Shown piece by piece: positions 47,201 to 58,644 of a stretch of 64,000 nt of DNA. The number at the start of each line of letters is the position of its first letter. Position 1 is the first letter of the stretch. The notes beneath the pieces are model-generated. The model had not been told where the DNA came from and ran no database searches. It saw only the letters and a list, made by a program, of their open reading frames with translations. The DNA is from Neospora caninum Liverpool (lineage: Eukaryota > Apicomplexa > Conoidasida > Eucoccidiorida > Sarcocystidae). The position numbers and the translations under genes were made by a program. Where the stretch lies: NCBI RefSeq assembly GCF_000208865.1, contig NC_018397.1, positions 372,001 to 436,000 on the forward strand, given 5' to 3'.

Positions 47201-48626
47201 CTGACTCAAAGGGGACATGCTGGAACTCTTGACTGCTGGAGACCGTCGAGGATACCCTTGCCATTCGGAGGGAGGCCTCCGCTATAATTGACAAAAGCGA
47301 ACTGACACATTTCGAAGTATCTCGAGAAACAAGGAATCAGGCACTCTCTGTCTCGCGAGTGACCCTAGGCTGTCGGGTGAGCGGAACGGCCTTCCGCAAC
47401 GATTTCGGGACGCATGCAGCGGATTTTGCCTTTTGAGTTCCTCTCCCTTGAATCGAGCGCGAATGCAGTAGCTGCGCGAAAAGGCCAAGCTGCGGACCGC
47501 CGTGCTTTCGCCCTTCCGACAGTTTTTCCCGAGTTGGCTGGACAGCCCGTCGATTCACATGCGTACAACGGCAGGTTCGGCTGGGCCCGCAAAAAAGCGA
47601 TATGCGTGCATGCGCTACAAACCGACGGCTTTGCCCGTGTGCGCCCTCGCTTCTGAATCGAGATTCTCTCAATCCTTTCACAACCTGCAGCTACGAGGTG
47701 ACGGGTTCGTAGAGCTTTTTCTCAAGCGTTCAATGAAACGCAAGAAACGGGAGTTCGACCGTGACAACACCGACCAAGAGCAACGCGTTGCCCTCGCTCT
47801 CGATTCTGTACCGAGCAAAGATCGGGACTCTTCGCGCTGTACGCTGTTTTTCCCCTAGCTTCTCTCTTTCCTTTCTTTTCGCCCGGCTCGTCTCTGTGCA
47901 ATATCGCACTCCTTTCCGACGGCTTTGTTCAGCCGGTCGCGCGTCGCCCCGTCGCCTCGTCCACTCTCTGCATTTAGCCGTCGGCGCTCGGTTTCGTTTC
48001 CACCAAGGCTGAGGATATCTGTCTGCGAAGCCGCGCTGCGTCCTCTTTTCTGTTTTCTCCGTTTCCGTGCACGGTCCGAGCTCCGGCATCCCACAGCCGC
48101 CCTCGCGAAGGCTGGGCTGCTCTCGAACTCGCGTTCCTCCGAGCAGCTGCGAACCCCGAGACAAGACGATGAAAACGAGATTGGAGTAGCCCCCGCGATC
48201 CTTGACAAGTGGCGCGGCGAACGCTGTTTTTTACTCGCCGTGTCAAACGCCGTATTAAAACCGTTTCTGGATTTTCCTCTGCGCGGAAAAGGCGGCTTGC
48301 CAGGCGGACCGAGACACCCGGTGCACTGCGCAGCAGCGCCAAGGGCGTCGGTCTCCTCGTGCGTCGGGCATGGTGCGCCTTACTCTCTTCGCTTCTCGAG
48401 GCTTTCGGCCTTGTCTGTCTCCTTTCTCCTCCCATGTCTTGCTGGGCTCTCTGATCCGCAAGTGGCCGAGCAGCCTAACCCCTCCGGGGGCTCCAGTCTG
48501 ACGCTTTCGCCCGTGTAGTGCAGGGTTGAGCAGCCTCCTCGCCCCGACCTTCAGGACGCCTTCCCTCCTGTGCACGCGACTGCACGCTAAAGAAATTGGT
48601 GCAGACCGACCCTCTCCGAAGACACC
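44202..48626. other. 4.4-kb spacer between divergent ArfGAP and MRS2 genes
   Basis: Head-to-head arrangement, so both promoters and 5' leaders lie here. The left part (44210-44660) is purine-rich on the plus strand. No frame shows convincing coding features. The right end contains the presumed non-coding first exon of the MRS2 gene. Open frames just upstream of 48628 end in stops or are out of phase with the next exon. Confidence 0.5.
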
Positions 48627-51600
48627 ATGTAAGCGGAAACCGGTCTTTTGTACAGTGTTCGGCTCGTCCTCCTCACCTCTCTTTCGTCTCCTTCCCCTCG
48701 CTCTCCCCGTCGCTTGTCGAAGATGGCCGTGCTTGCATCCGTTCGCGGCCTTCTTGCCCTCGCTTCGTTTTCTTTTCTGCGCTGCGTTCGCAGCGGGCGT
48801 GCGGTCCTCTCTTCCGTCACTGCGAACGGAGTTGCGGCGGCCTGTTACCGATCGCTTTCTTCTCCCTAGACATCCACGTGTACATCCGCCTCTCTTGCCA
48901 CTCTTTCCACCTTCTTTGTCCCGTGTCTATATGCATCTCGCTGTGCATCAGCAATAGGGGAGGCGTCCGCCTGAGGGAGAGGGAAGGATCTACATATCTG
49001 CTCACGTATTCATCTGTGAAGGCGCAGCGCTCCATCGTTTCTCTTTCGGTGCCGGTGGGAGTGGTCTGACCTGTGTGTTTGGGCGACGAATCAAGAGGCA
49101 CCGTGCACACACTTTCACCTGTCTCTGCACTTCCCGTCTCCTCTCAGGCTCTCTCCCGCCTCTCCATCCCCCGTCGGGCCGTCTGGGGCTGCCGAACCCT
49201 CGCCAAATTCTTCTGTTTCTGCTGCGCGAGGTGAGGGGGAAGGTTTCCGCGATCTTCCGCTTCCCGCTTCCCGTGTTCCCCCTTCGGCGCCTGCCAAGCC
49301 TTCAGCGCCTTTTTCCAATCTGCATGCGCCGGCTCGGCTGTTGACTCCAGGCACGAACGAATCCCCGGAATTGGTGGAGATAAAGTGCGAGCGCGAGGCC
49401 CGCGGGGGGCGTGGACCGGGGCGCAACGAGGCGAGGGAAGAGAGAGACAACGAAACGGGCGAAGGTTCCGACGCGCCCTTCTGCACGAATCCTCCACCTG
49501 GCCACGGACAGAGACGGAGTGCAGACGCCCCGTCGTCCGTTGAAGGTCAAAAGAACTTCCAATCGCATGCTCTTCCAGAGAAGAGAGAAGAAAGACGAGA
49601 AGGCGCGTGGGGAGACGAGAGGCCACGGAACCAGACAAACGAGAGAAATGCGTTGTTTGCGCACGGACACTCCATGGAGGACCGTCCGGGGGCTGCATGC
49701 GCGTGGCAGTCGAAGCTGGGGCGCGGCAGTCAGTATTACAACGAGGCGATGAACGACATCTTTGAGGAGCGCGACGAAGAGCGAGGGAGGCGCCACGTGC
49801 CGCGAAGGCGCAAGGGAACCGGCGAACACCCCCGCGAGGCTGACGCGCACTCGCTCTGCTCTTCGCGGTCTCGTGCGTCACAGCGGCCCGAAGGTGAACT
49901 AGGGCGGGAAAGAAAGCCCCGACACGAAGAAGGCGAGACGGTCGGAGGCTCCAGAGAGATGGAGATCGCGCCTGGACTCGCGGGTCGGACGCGGGGAGAC
50001 AGAGCCGGCGGAAGGCCCCGGGGGCGCGACGGCGAGAGCTCCGACGCCTCGCTCGCGCGCTCTGGCGAAGAGACAGGCGATCAGTTCCTTCTGTGGGATG
50101 TGGGGCTGGACCCAGGTAGGCGCCGCCCAGACGCGAGCTTCGGAGACGCTCGCCAATCGCAACGATGGCGCAAGGGCCTTTTTTCTCGCCGAGCTTCTCG
50201 CTGGCTCTCCTACCGCCGAAAAGCGTCTTTGGAGAAGGATGAAAGGGATGCGGCGGGCGAGACTGCGAGGAGACAGAGGAGAGAGACGTTTGGAAGAAGG
50301 CGAGGGGACGGGGACGACGGGCGTGGCGCCGCTTTTGCAGCCCACCGGAGCTCCGATGAGGGGAAAACGCGGGGAGTGTCCTTCGCTTCCGAGGCGCGGG
50401 GAAAGAAGAGAGAGGACGCGTCAGACTCCTCTCCAAAACCGAGCTCCGGCTGCGCCGACTTTGCTGTCGAAGACCCGCTCGCGTTTGTCCAGCACGCGCC
50501 GTGGGAGGACTCGTCTCCCGGGGACTCCCCGAGGAGACAGAGAGGCCGGCATCCCTGGAACACAGACAGTCGGTCGTTCTGGGTCGAGGCCACGCGGTTT
50601 CCGTTCTTCCGGCTGAGAAGGCACGGGGCTGGTGGAGCGGAGACGTCGCCGTCTGCGTCCGAGGCAGAGCGGGTCTCGGGGCACCGCGGTGTGCGCGGAG
50701 AAACGCGCGGAGAGCGAGACAAGGACCGTGAGCGCCTCCGTGGGGGTCGAGGCGAGGCCGCCGCAGAGGATCAGCGGGACTGCCGCGCGCGGCGGGGAAC
50801 AGAAGGAGGGGCGTTTGGCGAAGGCCGCAGAGGGGAGGACGGGGAACGCAGCGGCGCGCTGTGTGCGCCAGAGCGAGGGACAGCTGAGGGCCTTGAGAGA
50901 AGAGACGTGCAAAGCGGGGAGAGAGAAGCGGAGGGACGAGCGGACGCAGAGGGCGATGTGGGTGTCGAACACGAGGCGAGGAAGGAGCCCAAGCCATTTC
51001 TCTCGGTTCTCACAGAGTCACGAAACGTTGCGCCGCGGGAGTCTGCCGGCCCGGTGGACTCTCCTCGTTCTTCCGGACTTTGCGACTTCCCCGAGACGGC
51101 GGCGGTCTCCAGGAGCTCCCTCACGCCTTCGCTTTCCTCGCTGGCTTCTCCGACCTTCGCGTCGAGGGCCCTCGAGGCACAGGCCTCCGACAAACCCCCC
51201 GCGCGGACCAGCACAGCAAAGGGGCGTTTTTTTGACTTGCCTTTTTTCTCGGCTCAGCCGACGCCGCCCGCCAAGGAGGCGACGTCCTCGCAGCGAGGGT
51301 GGTTGGGGCGTGCGCTCGCCTCGCTCTTTGCTCGGCCTCGGCTTCGCGCGCGCGCGTGGGAAAGCGATGACGCGTCAGGCGTCGCCTCGACTCTCCTCAC
51401 TGTCGCCGATGCCGCGGACGCATTGCCGGCGAGGACGCCGCTTCCTCCTCTCCACGTGGAGCGAGTGCGGCCGGCTCTGCGGTCCCACGTCCTCATTCAG
51501 ATTCAGCGAGGTTCGCACAAAATCCTCGAGCTCCAAGTGGCGGAAGTGCTTCGCCGGATCCACGACCAGTGTGCAGAGGACGAGCGGATTCAGAGGGAGG

Positions 51601-54177
51601 CACGGCGAGAACGCGAGAAACAAAGAGAGGCTCGGAGACGCCGCCGAAGACGGCGCGCGAAAGCCCGGGCGGCGCGACGCGCCCGAGAAGCCGAGAGAGA
51701 CGACCGCGGCGAAGGCGGAAACCCGCCTCTCGGTCTGGAGACAGGTGCGGCGGGGGGTGTCCGGGGAGCCGCGGAGTCCGCGAGGCAAAGCAGGCGCGAG
51801 TCCTGGTCCTCGCAGCCGTCCTCGCCGTTTTCCAACGAAAGCGACACCAGTGAAGGCTCCACCTTCTCAGATATCTCCAGTGGAGACGAGACGCCCAGTT
51901 CACGGGCGTCGCCGCGATCTTCCCCTCGACGCGCGACGTCTGGGGTCTGCGAGGGCTGTTCCTCGCCTCGGCGGCGAGGCGAGGAACCGCATGCACGTGC
52001 AGGCGAGGAGGCGGGAAGAGAAGGCAAGAAAAGGCGAGACGAGCCGTGCTGTGGGAGAGGCGGCCGAAAGCCGTGTGGCTGCCGGGGCCATCCTCGACGA
52101 GGACCGGAGGAGTGTCGAAGACGAGGCCCTCGAGTCTGTGGAGAGGTTTGTGCCCACAGCTCAGATCCTGTTTTTTGTTCGAGGCATTTCTGCTACTGCG
52201 CGACGGCGGCTGCATGCAGAGACAGCTGGGCATGCAGCGCGCGCGACGAGCGAGTTCGTCGCCTCCGGACGACTCCTTGCTGTCCGCTGAACCACCGCAG
52301 TCCGGCGGTGAGCACCACTGGGCGGCTCACGTACCGCGACTGCAGACAGGCCTTCACTGATGGGTACCCCATTCCTTCGATCGAAGTTCGCCGCCATGTC
52401 ATTCTCGTTTGTCTCCCTCCCGTCACCTGCTTCGTGATGTGGAACTGCGTATACGTGGTCATGAGCGACGAACTGGAGCCGGACCGCCTCATCTCTCAGT
52501 TGTCGAAACTGTCGCATTTCTACGGGACTCTGGAGGAGAAGCGGCTGCTGCGCAAACGCGAAGAGACCGGCCCGAGTGTTTCCTCGCCCGCTTCGCTCTC
52601 TCCGGGGCTGGGCAAAAGCGAAAACGGAGGCCGCCCAAGAGACGGGGACGCCGCGGACTGGGGCGGAGACGTCGAGCGCAGCCCGGGAGACAGAGGGCGA
52701 CTCCAGGAACAGGCAACCGAACAGGCTGCAGACGAGTCAAGAGACGAGCGCGAACGCCGTCAACAGCGTCTGCCTGCGGCGCCTCGCAACCCGCGACTCC
52801 GGGAAGCAAGACAGGCCACCGCACGCCGGAAGGCCTCTTCGCCTCTCCGTCCGACGGCCCTCGAGGCTCGCGAGGAGCCCGACGCGCCCGAGGGCCGGTC
52901 GCCCGGAGGCGAAGACCTCGCGGGAAGCAGCGACTCCTCGGAGACAGGCGATTTGCCTGGCTACGTCTCGCCGACTACCTCCGTGTGGAGCCGCCGTCGG
53001 AAGGGCGAGGCGGGCACAAGGCGACGCAGAGACAGCTCGGGCTCCAAGCACGCACACCCTCGGAGAAGGAGAACGAGGGGGGATCGTCCGGACTCGAACG
53101 GACAGACCGGCAGCACGCCGCAGTCGTTGCCTTTCGAATTCGCCGCTCTCGAGTGCATATTCTTCGCCGCGTTTCAACAACTCAATTCGGGTACGTCTTC
53201 GCCAATCTCGCTGCACGTGCGGTAGGCATATACACCTATGCATTTACAGCTGTTCGATTTCCTTGAGACGAACCGTCCCGCCACGTTCAGTTGAACCTCC
53301 TTGACGTTCTCGGTTTCAGTGTCCCTCTGCGTCTCTGTCTGCGTGTCCATTCCGGGAGATGTGCGTAGTGCGGAGATCCATATATGTAAAATATGTATAT
53401 ATATTTGTGAATGGAAACCCATGTGTATGGTCAGACATCTCCGCGTACAGATGCAGATACAGCAGTCCACGTGCATCCACATCCACACGCGCCGGCAAAC
53501 ACATATGCCTATACCGACATAATTATACATATATAACTACGTATGTATATGTATATATATATATATATATATGGATTGTCTGTCTTGGCGGATCTGTTTG
53601 GGTATGCCGGTATCAGAGGCGTGTGTATGACCAAGTTCGCTTCAGAGACCGTGTGGACGCTCAGCGCGTTGTGCTGGTATTTTGCCTGATTAGACATTCT
53701 CTACTTGGAGCGAAAGTTCGCCGACACACGCCAGAAGACCGCGAAGAACACGGAAATTTCTTCCATTCTGATGGAGGGCCTCCACTCGCTCAAGGAGCCT
53801 GTCGCCTTCTATCAGGTGCGAGTCACTAAATATATAAATATTTAAGTATATATCTCTCTATATATACATGTATATATATATATATATACATGTATATATA
53901 TATATATATACATGTATATATATATATATATACATGTGTATATATATGTATCTATTAAAAGAAAATCGGAAGAATTTAAGCACGCTTTGGCGGCCGTTTT
54001 GCGACCTCCTTTTCCCCTGATTTGGAGGCAGCCTCCTTTTCCCGCGACTCCCACATGGAGTCTCCCTCTTTTACAAACGCATCAAAAAAACGGATTCGAA
54101 GCACATAAAATTGCACCTGCACATGTACACGCGTATATACGCATATGTGTGTATACGTATATATGCATTTGTGTATT

Positions 54178-54210
<33 letters not shown>

Positions 54211-56461
54211 TTATAGTGGCGGTAGAAACAAGCACCTGTGCGATTGCGATTTGGAGTTTGGAAGTCTTCGCCGGTTTCTTTTACTTTTTAGAAAGTTCCG
54301 TTTTCGCCTGTTTGCAGGATCGCGTCAACGCCTTCGACAAGGCCTTCGACGAGCTGTTGCTCAACAGCGCGGATCTCCACAGAATGGAACTGACAAATTT
54401 GCATGAAAATCCGGATTTGTACGGCGACGACCCGAACCGAGTGAGTTTCCTGGCACAGAAACGTCGCCGTCTCGTGTCTCTCCCGTGTTACCGCGGCGTT
54501 CGTTTTTCTCTGTCTCTGTCTTGCTCTCCGTTTGGTGTGGATGAGGGTTCTCGATGTCTGTCGCTCTTCCTGAGGTGAGGATGTCTTCTCCGCTTTTCTC
54601 TTGTGTTTCGCGTGGCGGCGGCCACGTCTGGCGAAGCCGTCGAAACCGCCACCGAGGGGGGTTATCCCCCGCACGGGAATGCACCTTTTTCGCTACCCTT
54701 TCCGGGGCATTCTCCAAGGGATTGCTTTTTTCTTGTGTGTGCCGAAACTCTGTCCTTCTGTCCTTCTCTCTCTGTCTCTCTCTGTCTCTCTGTGTCTCTC
54801 TCTGTCTCTCTCTGTCTCTGCTGAGCTTCTGCTTGCGTCTCTCTCTCTCCCTCTGTCTGTGTGCGTCTCGCGCTATCAGGGCGTCTCTCCGTCTCTCGCT
54901 GTGTCTCTCTGTTTCTCCGAAGTCGCGTTGCGGCGCCACCGAAACGCGTGATTCCTCAAAATTGGATTTATGCAGCGGCCAGAGAACCGGAGAGAGATCA
55001 GAGAAGGAGAGAAAGATGAGAGAAGGAGAGCAAGAGAAGAGAACGATGAGAGAAAGATGAAAGAGAGGAAGAGATGAGAGAAAGAGAAAGATTTAGGATA
55101 TGGGAGAGAGCGAGTTATGCGGTAGACGCCCGTCTTTGAAAGTGAACGGCTCGCAGTGGTTTTTGCTTGTGCCTCTATAGGACCAAGTAAACCCCGATTT
55201 GGAGATTCTCCTCGAATACTTTGACCAGGAAATGGATCAGGTAAACCCCACCCTTGGCCGCTTGTTCCACACCTCTCGGGAATTTTCTCTGCATGCATAA
55301 AGAGATACCTCAGACAGGGATCGATCCGCCTCAAGAGACAACGAATGAGAGAGCGAGGTGGAGACAGTTAGAGATGCAGATAAAGATGCAGATAGAGATG
55401 CAGATAGACAGATAGAGAGTAGACACGAAGCCATGCTGGGATTGAGAGAGGAGCACGGAGAGACATTTCGGCAGCGAGGCGCACGTGCACAGCGTTTTTT
55501 ATCGATATGTGCGTATTATGAGATGCTTGCCTGTTTTGGTTGTTTCGGGGTGCGTTGCCGTTCGTCTCTCGACATGAAAATCAGCTAGAGGTATCACAGA
55601 GAGGGCTGTCTCACCTTTTTTTCGGTGCGAAATGTGTCTCCGTGTCCTCTCTTTTGTGTTGTGTCGAAATCTCGATTTGTCTCTTCTCGTTCCTGTCGAT
55701 TGCGGCCGCCATCTCTGCCTCCGTTTGTGTGTGTTTCACTACATTTACATTTTGTCTTATCTCTTGGAGCGATCTTAGCAACTCTATGTGTATTTGCCTT
55801 TCATGGTAGAGATATGTTCGGAGAAACTCGTTCTGTTTGCTGTCTGGTCACAGTTCAAGGTTCGCGTTCGGCATTTGAAGGAAGGCATTGAAAACACGGA
55901 AAGACTCATCTCCCTCCGTCTCGCCCTCATGCGCAATCGCCTCATCCGGTGGGAACTGGCGGCTGCCGTCGTCGCAGCGGGCCTGGCCATCGGCACCTGC
56001 ATTTCCGGTGCGTTGCAAGAAGAATCTCGCGAGGCATCTCTTTCCTCGCGCGAATAGTCTGTCGTTTTTCTTCGCTTTTTTTGCCTCTTTTGCTCCCCTC
56101 ACGTTTTGCTTTCTCATTTGTTTCGTGACGTGCTCTCGTGTGTCTTTTCGTCGTTTGTCTCTTTCTGCACTCCATCGCGTTTCCCCGTCGCCGTCTATGG
56201 TGTCCTTGCCTCTTTCCTTCTTTCTGTCTTGTTCGCTTTCCCTTCTCCCTTCCTTCAATCGCCTCTCTTTGCTTGTTTCCCGTGTGTTGTCGGCCGTTCC
56301 TTTTCCCTCCAGGCCTCTTTGGGATGAACTTGGAAAACGGATTCGAGGACGGCAAGGCCTCGAGTCACGACATCTTCCTCACTGTCTCCGGCATTGTGAC
56401 TGCTGTCGCCCTCCTCTCGATTCTTGTCGTCGTGTATCTGATAAAAACAACGGTGCTCTGA
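48627..56461 (+). CDS. CorA/MRS2-family magnesium transporter with giant N-terminal extension
   Basis: Best model: AT at 48627-48628 joined to exons 49148-53190, 53694-53815, 54318-54440, 55181-55240, 55854-56007 and 56313-56461, about 1550 residues, phase kept throughout. The C-terminus is diagnostic: a long helical region (KTAKNTEISSILMEGLHSL, then NAFDKAFDELLL, then EILLEYFDQEMDQ), transmembrane helix 1 ending in LFGMN (the GMN selectivity motif), a short acidic loop, and helix 2 (TVSGIVTAVALLSILVVVYL). MRS2 proteins form pentameric Mg2+ channels, usually of the mitochondrial inner membrane. The first 1300 residues are charged and low complexity (Arg/Glu/Gly/Ser), and the MRS2 N-domain seems split by an insert with a Cys-rich patch. 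Family members are usually 300-550 residues. The 5' end is the weakest part: a mitochondrial-presequence-like frame (MAVLASVRGLLALAS at 48723) lies inside the proposed first intron. Confidence 0.75.
53528..53572. repeat. TA microsatellite in MRS2 gene intron
   Basis: TA-rich run ending in an uninterrupted (AT)n block, inside the intron 53191-53693. Confidence 0.92.
53826..53950. repeat. Tandem palindromic TA array with ACATGT cores, MRS2 intron
   Basis: About 120 bases of TA dinucleotides broken at about 28-base spacing by CATG, so TACATGTA recurs four times. The whole array is close to self-complementary. It follows directly after the donor site at 53816. Confidence 0.92.
54180..54208. repeat. 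(TA)14 microsatellite in MRS2 gene intron
   Basis: Uninterrupted TA run inside the intron 53816-54317, about 110 bases before the acceptor. Confidence 0.93.
54760..54905 (+). repeat. CT-rich (TCTCTCTGTC)n tract
   Basis: Imperfect TCTC/TGTCTC repeats inside the MRS2 intron 54441-55180. They are followed at about 54987-55085 by an AG-rich tract (GAGAAGGAGAGAAAGATG-like), giving opposite purine/pyrimidine strand bias within the same intron. Confidence 0.85.
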
Positions 56462-58644
56462 GACTCGATTCTTCCGTTCTCCGCTTTCTTCTTTCAAAGA
56501 TTGGAGGTTCCCGAGGCTTCCCAGACGTCTCAGATCTCTCGCTCCTCTCAAAAGCGCTTTCGTCTTTTGTTTCTCGCCTCCAAGCAACTCCATGTTCCTG
56601 AAAATGTGTCTCCTTGGCTTATACGATCAAACTGAATCGTGTTCGTCCGTCCCCAGTTGGTTTTTTTTTCGATCCTCTTGTGAAACACCTGGGGTCAGCT
56701 TGAGGGCCTTTGCGGACTCTCCCGAGAAAGCGACGATGCGCATGCAAAAAAACGCTCACAAACTCGACGCCATTGTCGAGTTCGACTCTTTATCTCCCGT
56801 GGCAAAAACGCAAGCCTGCGCGCTTGACAGCAACGAATATACAATTCTACTGGTCTTCTGAACACTCCACGACTCACTTGGTCTCTACCCCCTACTTGGA
56901 CATCCGTGGATATACGGAATCTACTGAGATAACTAATCTACCATTGGATACGTAATATACGTATATATATAAATACACCCAACGCAAAAACCTATCTGTG
57001 TTTCTCTCCTCGTAAATAAGACGGTGCCCGCTGCCCGCTCTGGCAGCGGGTCTCTCTCTGTCTATATCTTTCTCCTTGTCTCTCCATCTATATCTCTCTG
57101 ACTGTCTCTCTCTGTCTATATCTCTCTCCTTGTCTCTCCATCTATATCTCTCTCCTTGTCTCTCCATCTATATCTCTCTGACTGTCTCTCTCCACCTATA
57201 CCTCTCTCCTTGTCCCTCCATCTATATCTCTCTGACTGTCTCTCTCTGTCTGAATCTCTCTTCTTGTCTCTCCATCTATATCTCTCTGACTGTCTATCTC
57301 TGTCTATATCTCTCTCCTTGTCTCTCCATCTATATCTCTCTGACTGTCTCTCTCCACCTATACCTCTCTCCTTGTCCCTCCATCTATATCTCTCTGACTG
57401 TCTCTCTCTGTCTAAATCTCTCTCCTTGTCTCTCTATCTATATCTCTCTCCTTGTCTCTCTATATCTCTCTCCTTGTCTCTCTCTGTCTATATGTCTCTC
57501 CTTGTCTCTCTGTCTATATCTCTCTCCTTGTCTCTCTCCATCTATATCTCTCTCCTTGTCTCTCTCCATCTATATCTCTCTCCTTGTCTCTCTCCATCTA
57601 TATCTCTCTGACTGTCTCTCTCCATCTATATCTCTCTCCTTGTCTCTCTGTCTATATCTCTCTGTCTATATCTCTCTCCTTGTCTCTCTCCACCTATATC
57701 TTTCTCCTTGTCTCTCTCCATCTATATCGTTCTCCTTGTCTCTCCATCTATATCTCTCTCCTTGTCTCTCCATCTATATCTCTCTGACTGTCTCTCATAT
57801 CTCAGTTCTGGAGAGCAGCGCGAGAGATGTCGGCGATTGCGTCTGTGGACGAGAGCCGAGCAGAAACAGCCAAAAATCAAAGAGCTGGTCGCCTGTGAGG
57901 CCATCGCGTATTCGGAGCCAAACGTTGCCCTCGAGAGAAAAGAGTGTGCCAAGGAAACTGCGAAAAAAGCACTGGCCCCTGTGAGTGTAACCGAGGCGCG
58001 AAAAAGGGTGAATAAAAACAAGTGGAAATCACTTGCACAAGTCGACTGCGGAAAAGTGGGGATGCAAACAAACGCCCACAGGGGAGGCAAACACTCCCCG
58101 AAAGACAGCGGAAAGGCTCGACGTCTTTTGCCCAGAGTGAAAGGCCTTCTCTGCGGTGGGTTTCTCGCCCTCAGTGCTTCAACCTTCCCGAAAAGAGGAC
58201 CCGGCTACGAAAAACGCATGCATTGACGTTAGCGAGAGAAAGGGCGCGAAAACCCCCGACGCCCGCATTTGCCTTCGCCGCACTGTCCAGTCTCGGAGAT
58301 CTCGCAAACGGGCGAGAGCCGGTCTCCCCGCCCCGACGGACCTGGGGCCCTCGCGTTGTCTCCGCCTGCTGCTGGGCGACGGAAAATGACAAGATGAGAA
58401 AAACGAAAGCTAGAGACGTCCGCGTGTTCTGGACGCCGCACATACACACACGCATCGTCTCGAAGCGCGAAAAAAGTGGTGCTAAAATCACCCAAGAGGC
58501 TGTTGCGTCAAGGTCCGCTAGCCGTTCGGCGTTTTTGCACTGGAAAAAATCAACACTTCAAAGACACTGGCACGTGCGCGACAAGCCTCGCTGGAGAGGC
58601 CCGCGACCAGGACCAAGAAGACGCGACTGGACTCTCGAAACGTT
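56462..58644. other. Spacer between convergent MRS2 and AT-hook genes
   Basis: Holds both 3' UTRs. About a third is a pyrimidine minisatellite (57056-57800). The rest has no coding signal. Long frames reading Leu-Ser-Leu-Tyr repeats are products of the minisatellite. Confidence 0.6.
57056..57800 (+). repeat. Pyrimidine-rich minisatellite (about 26-bp units)
   Basis: About 745 bases built from variants of a unit such as CATCTATATCTCTCTCCTTG plus TCTCTC. Some units have GACTG in place of CCTTG, or TGTCTATA in place of CATCTATA. Roughly 28 units are present, and pairs of unit types alternate in blocks. The top strand is nearly free of G except in CTTG, CTG and TGTC. It lies in the 3' spacer between two converging genes. 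Confidence 0.93.

Noticed and set aside
49144..50997. Minus-strand open frame of 617 codons
   Set aside because: It is antisense to the big MRS2 exon. It is Arg/Pro/Ser-rich and lacks any domain, while the plus frame continues into the GMN-motif exons in phase.
57076..57984. Plus-strand frame of 302 codons reading Leu-Ser-Leu-Tyr repeats
   Set aside because: It is produced by the CT-rich minisatellite; all frames of this array stay open for the same reason.
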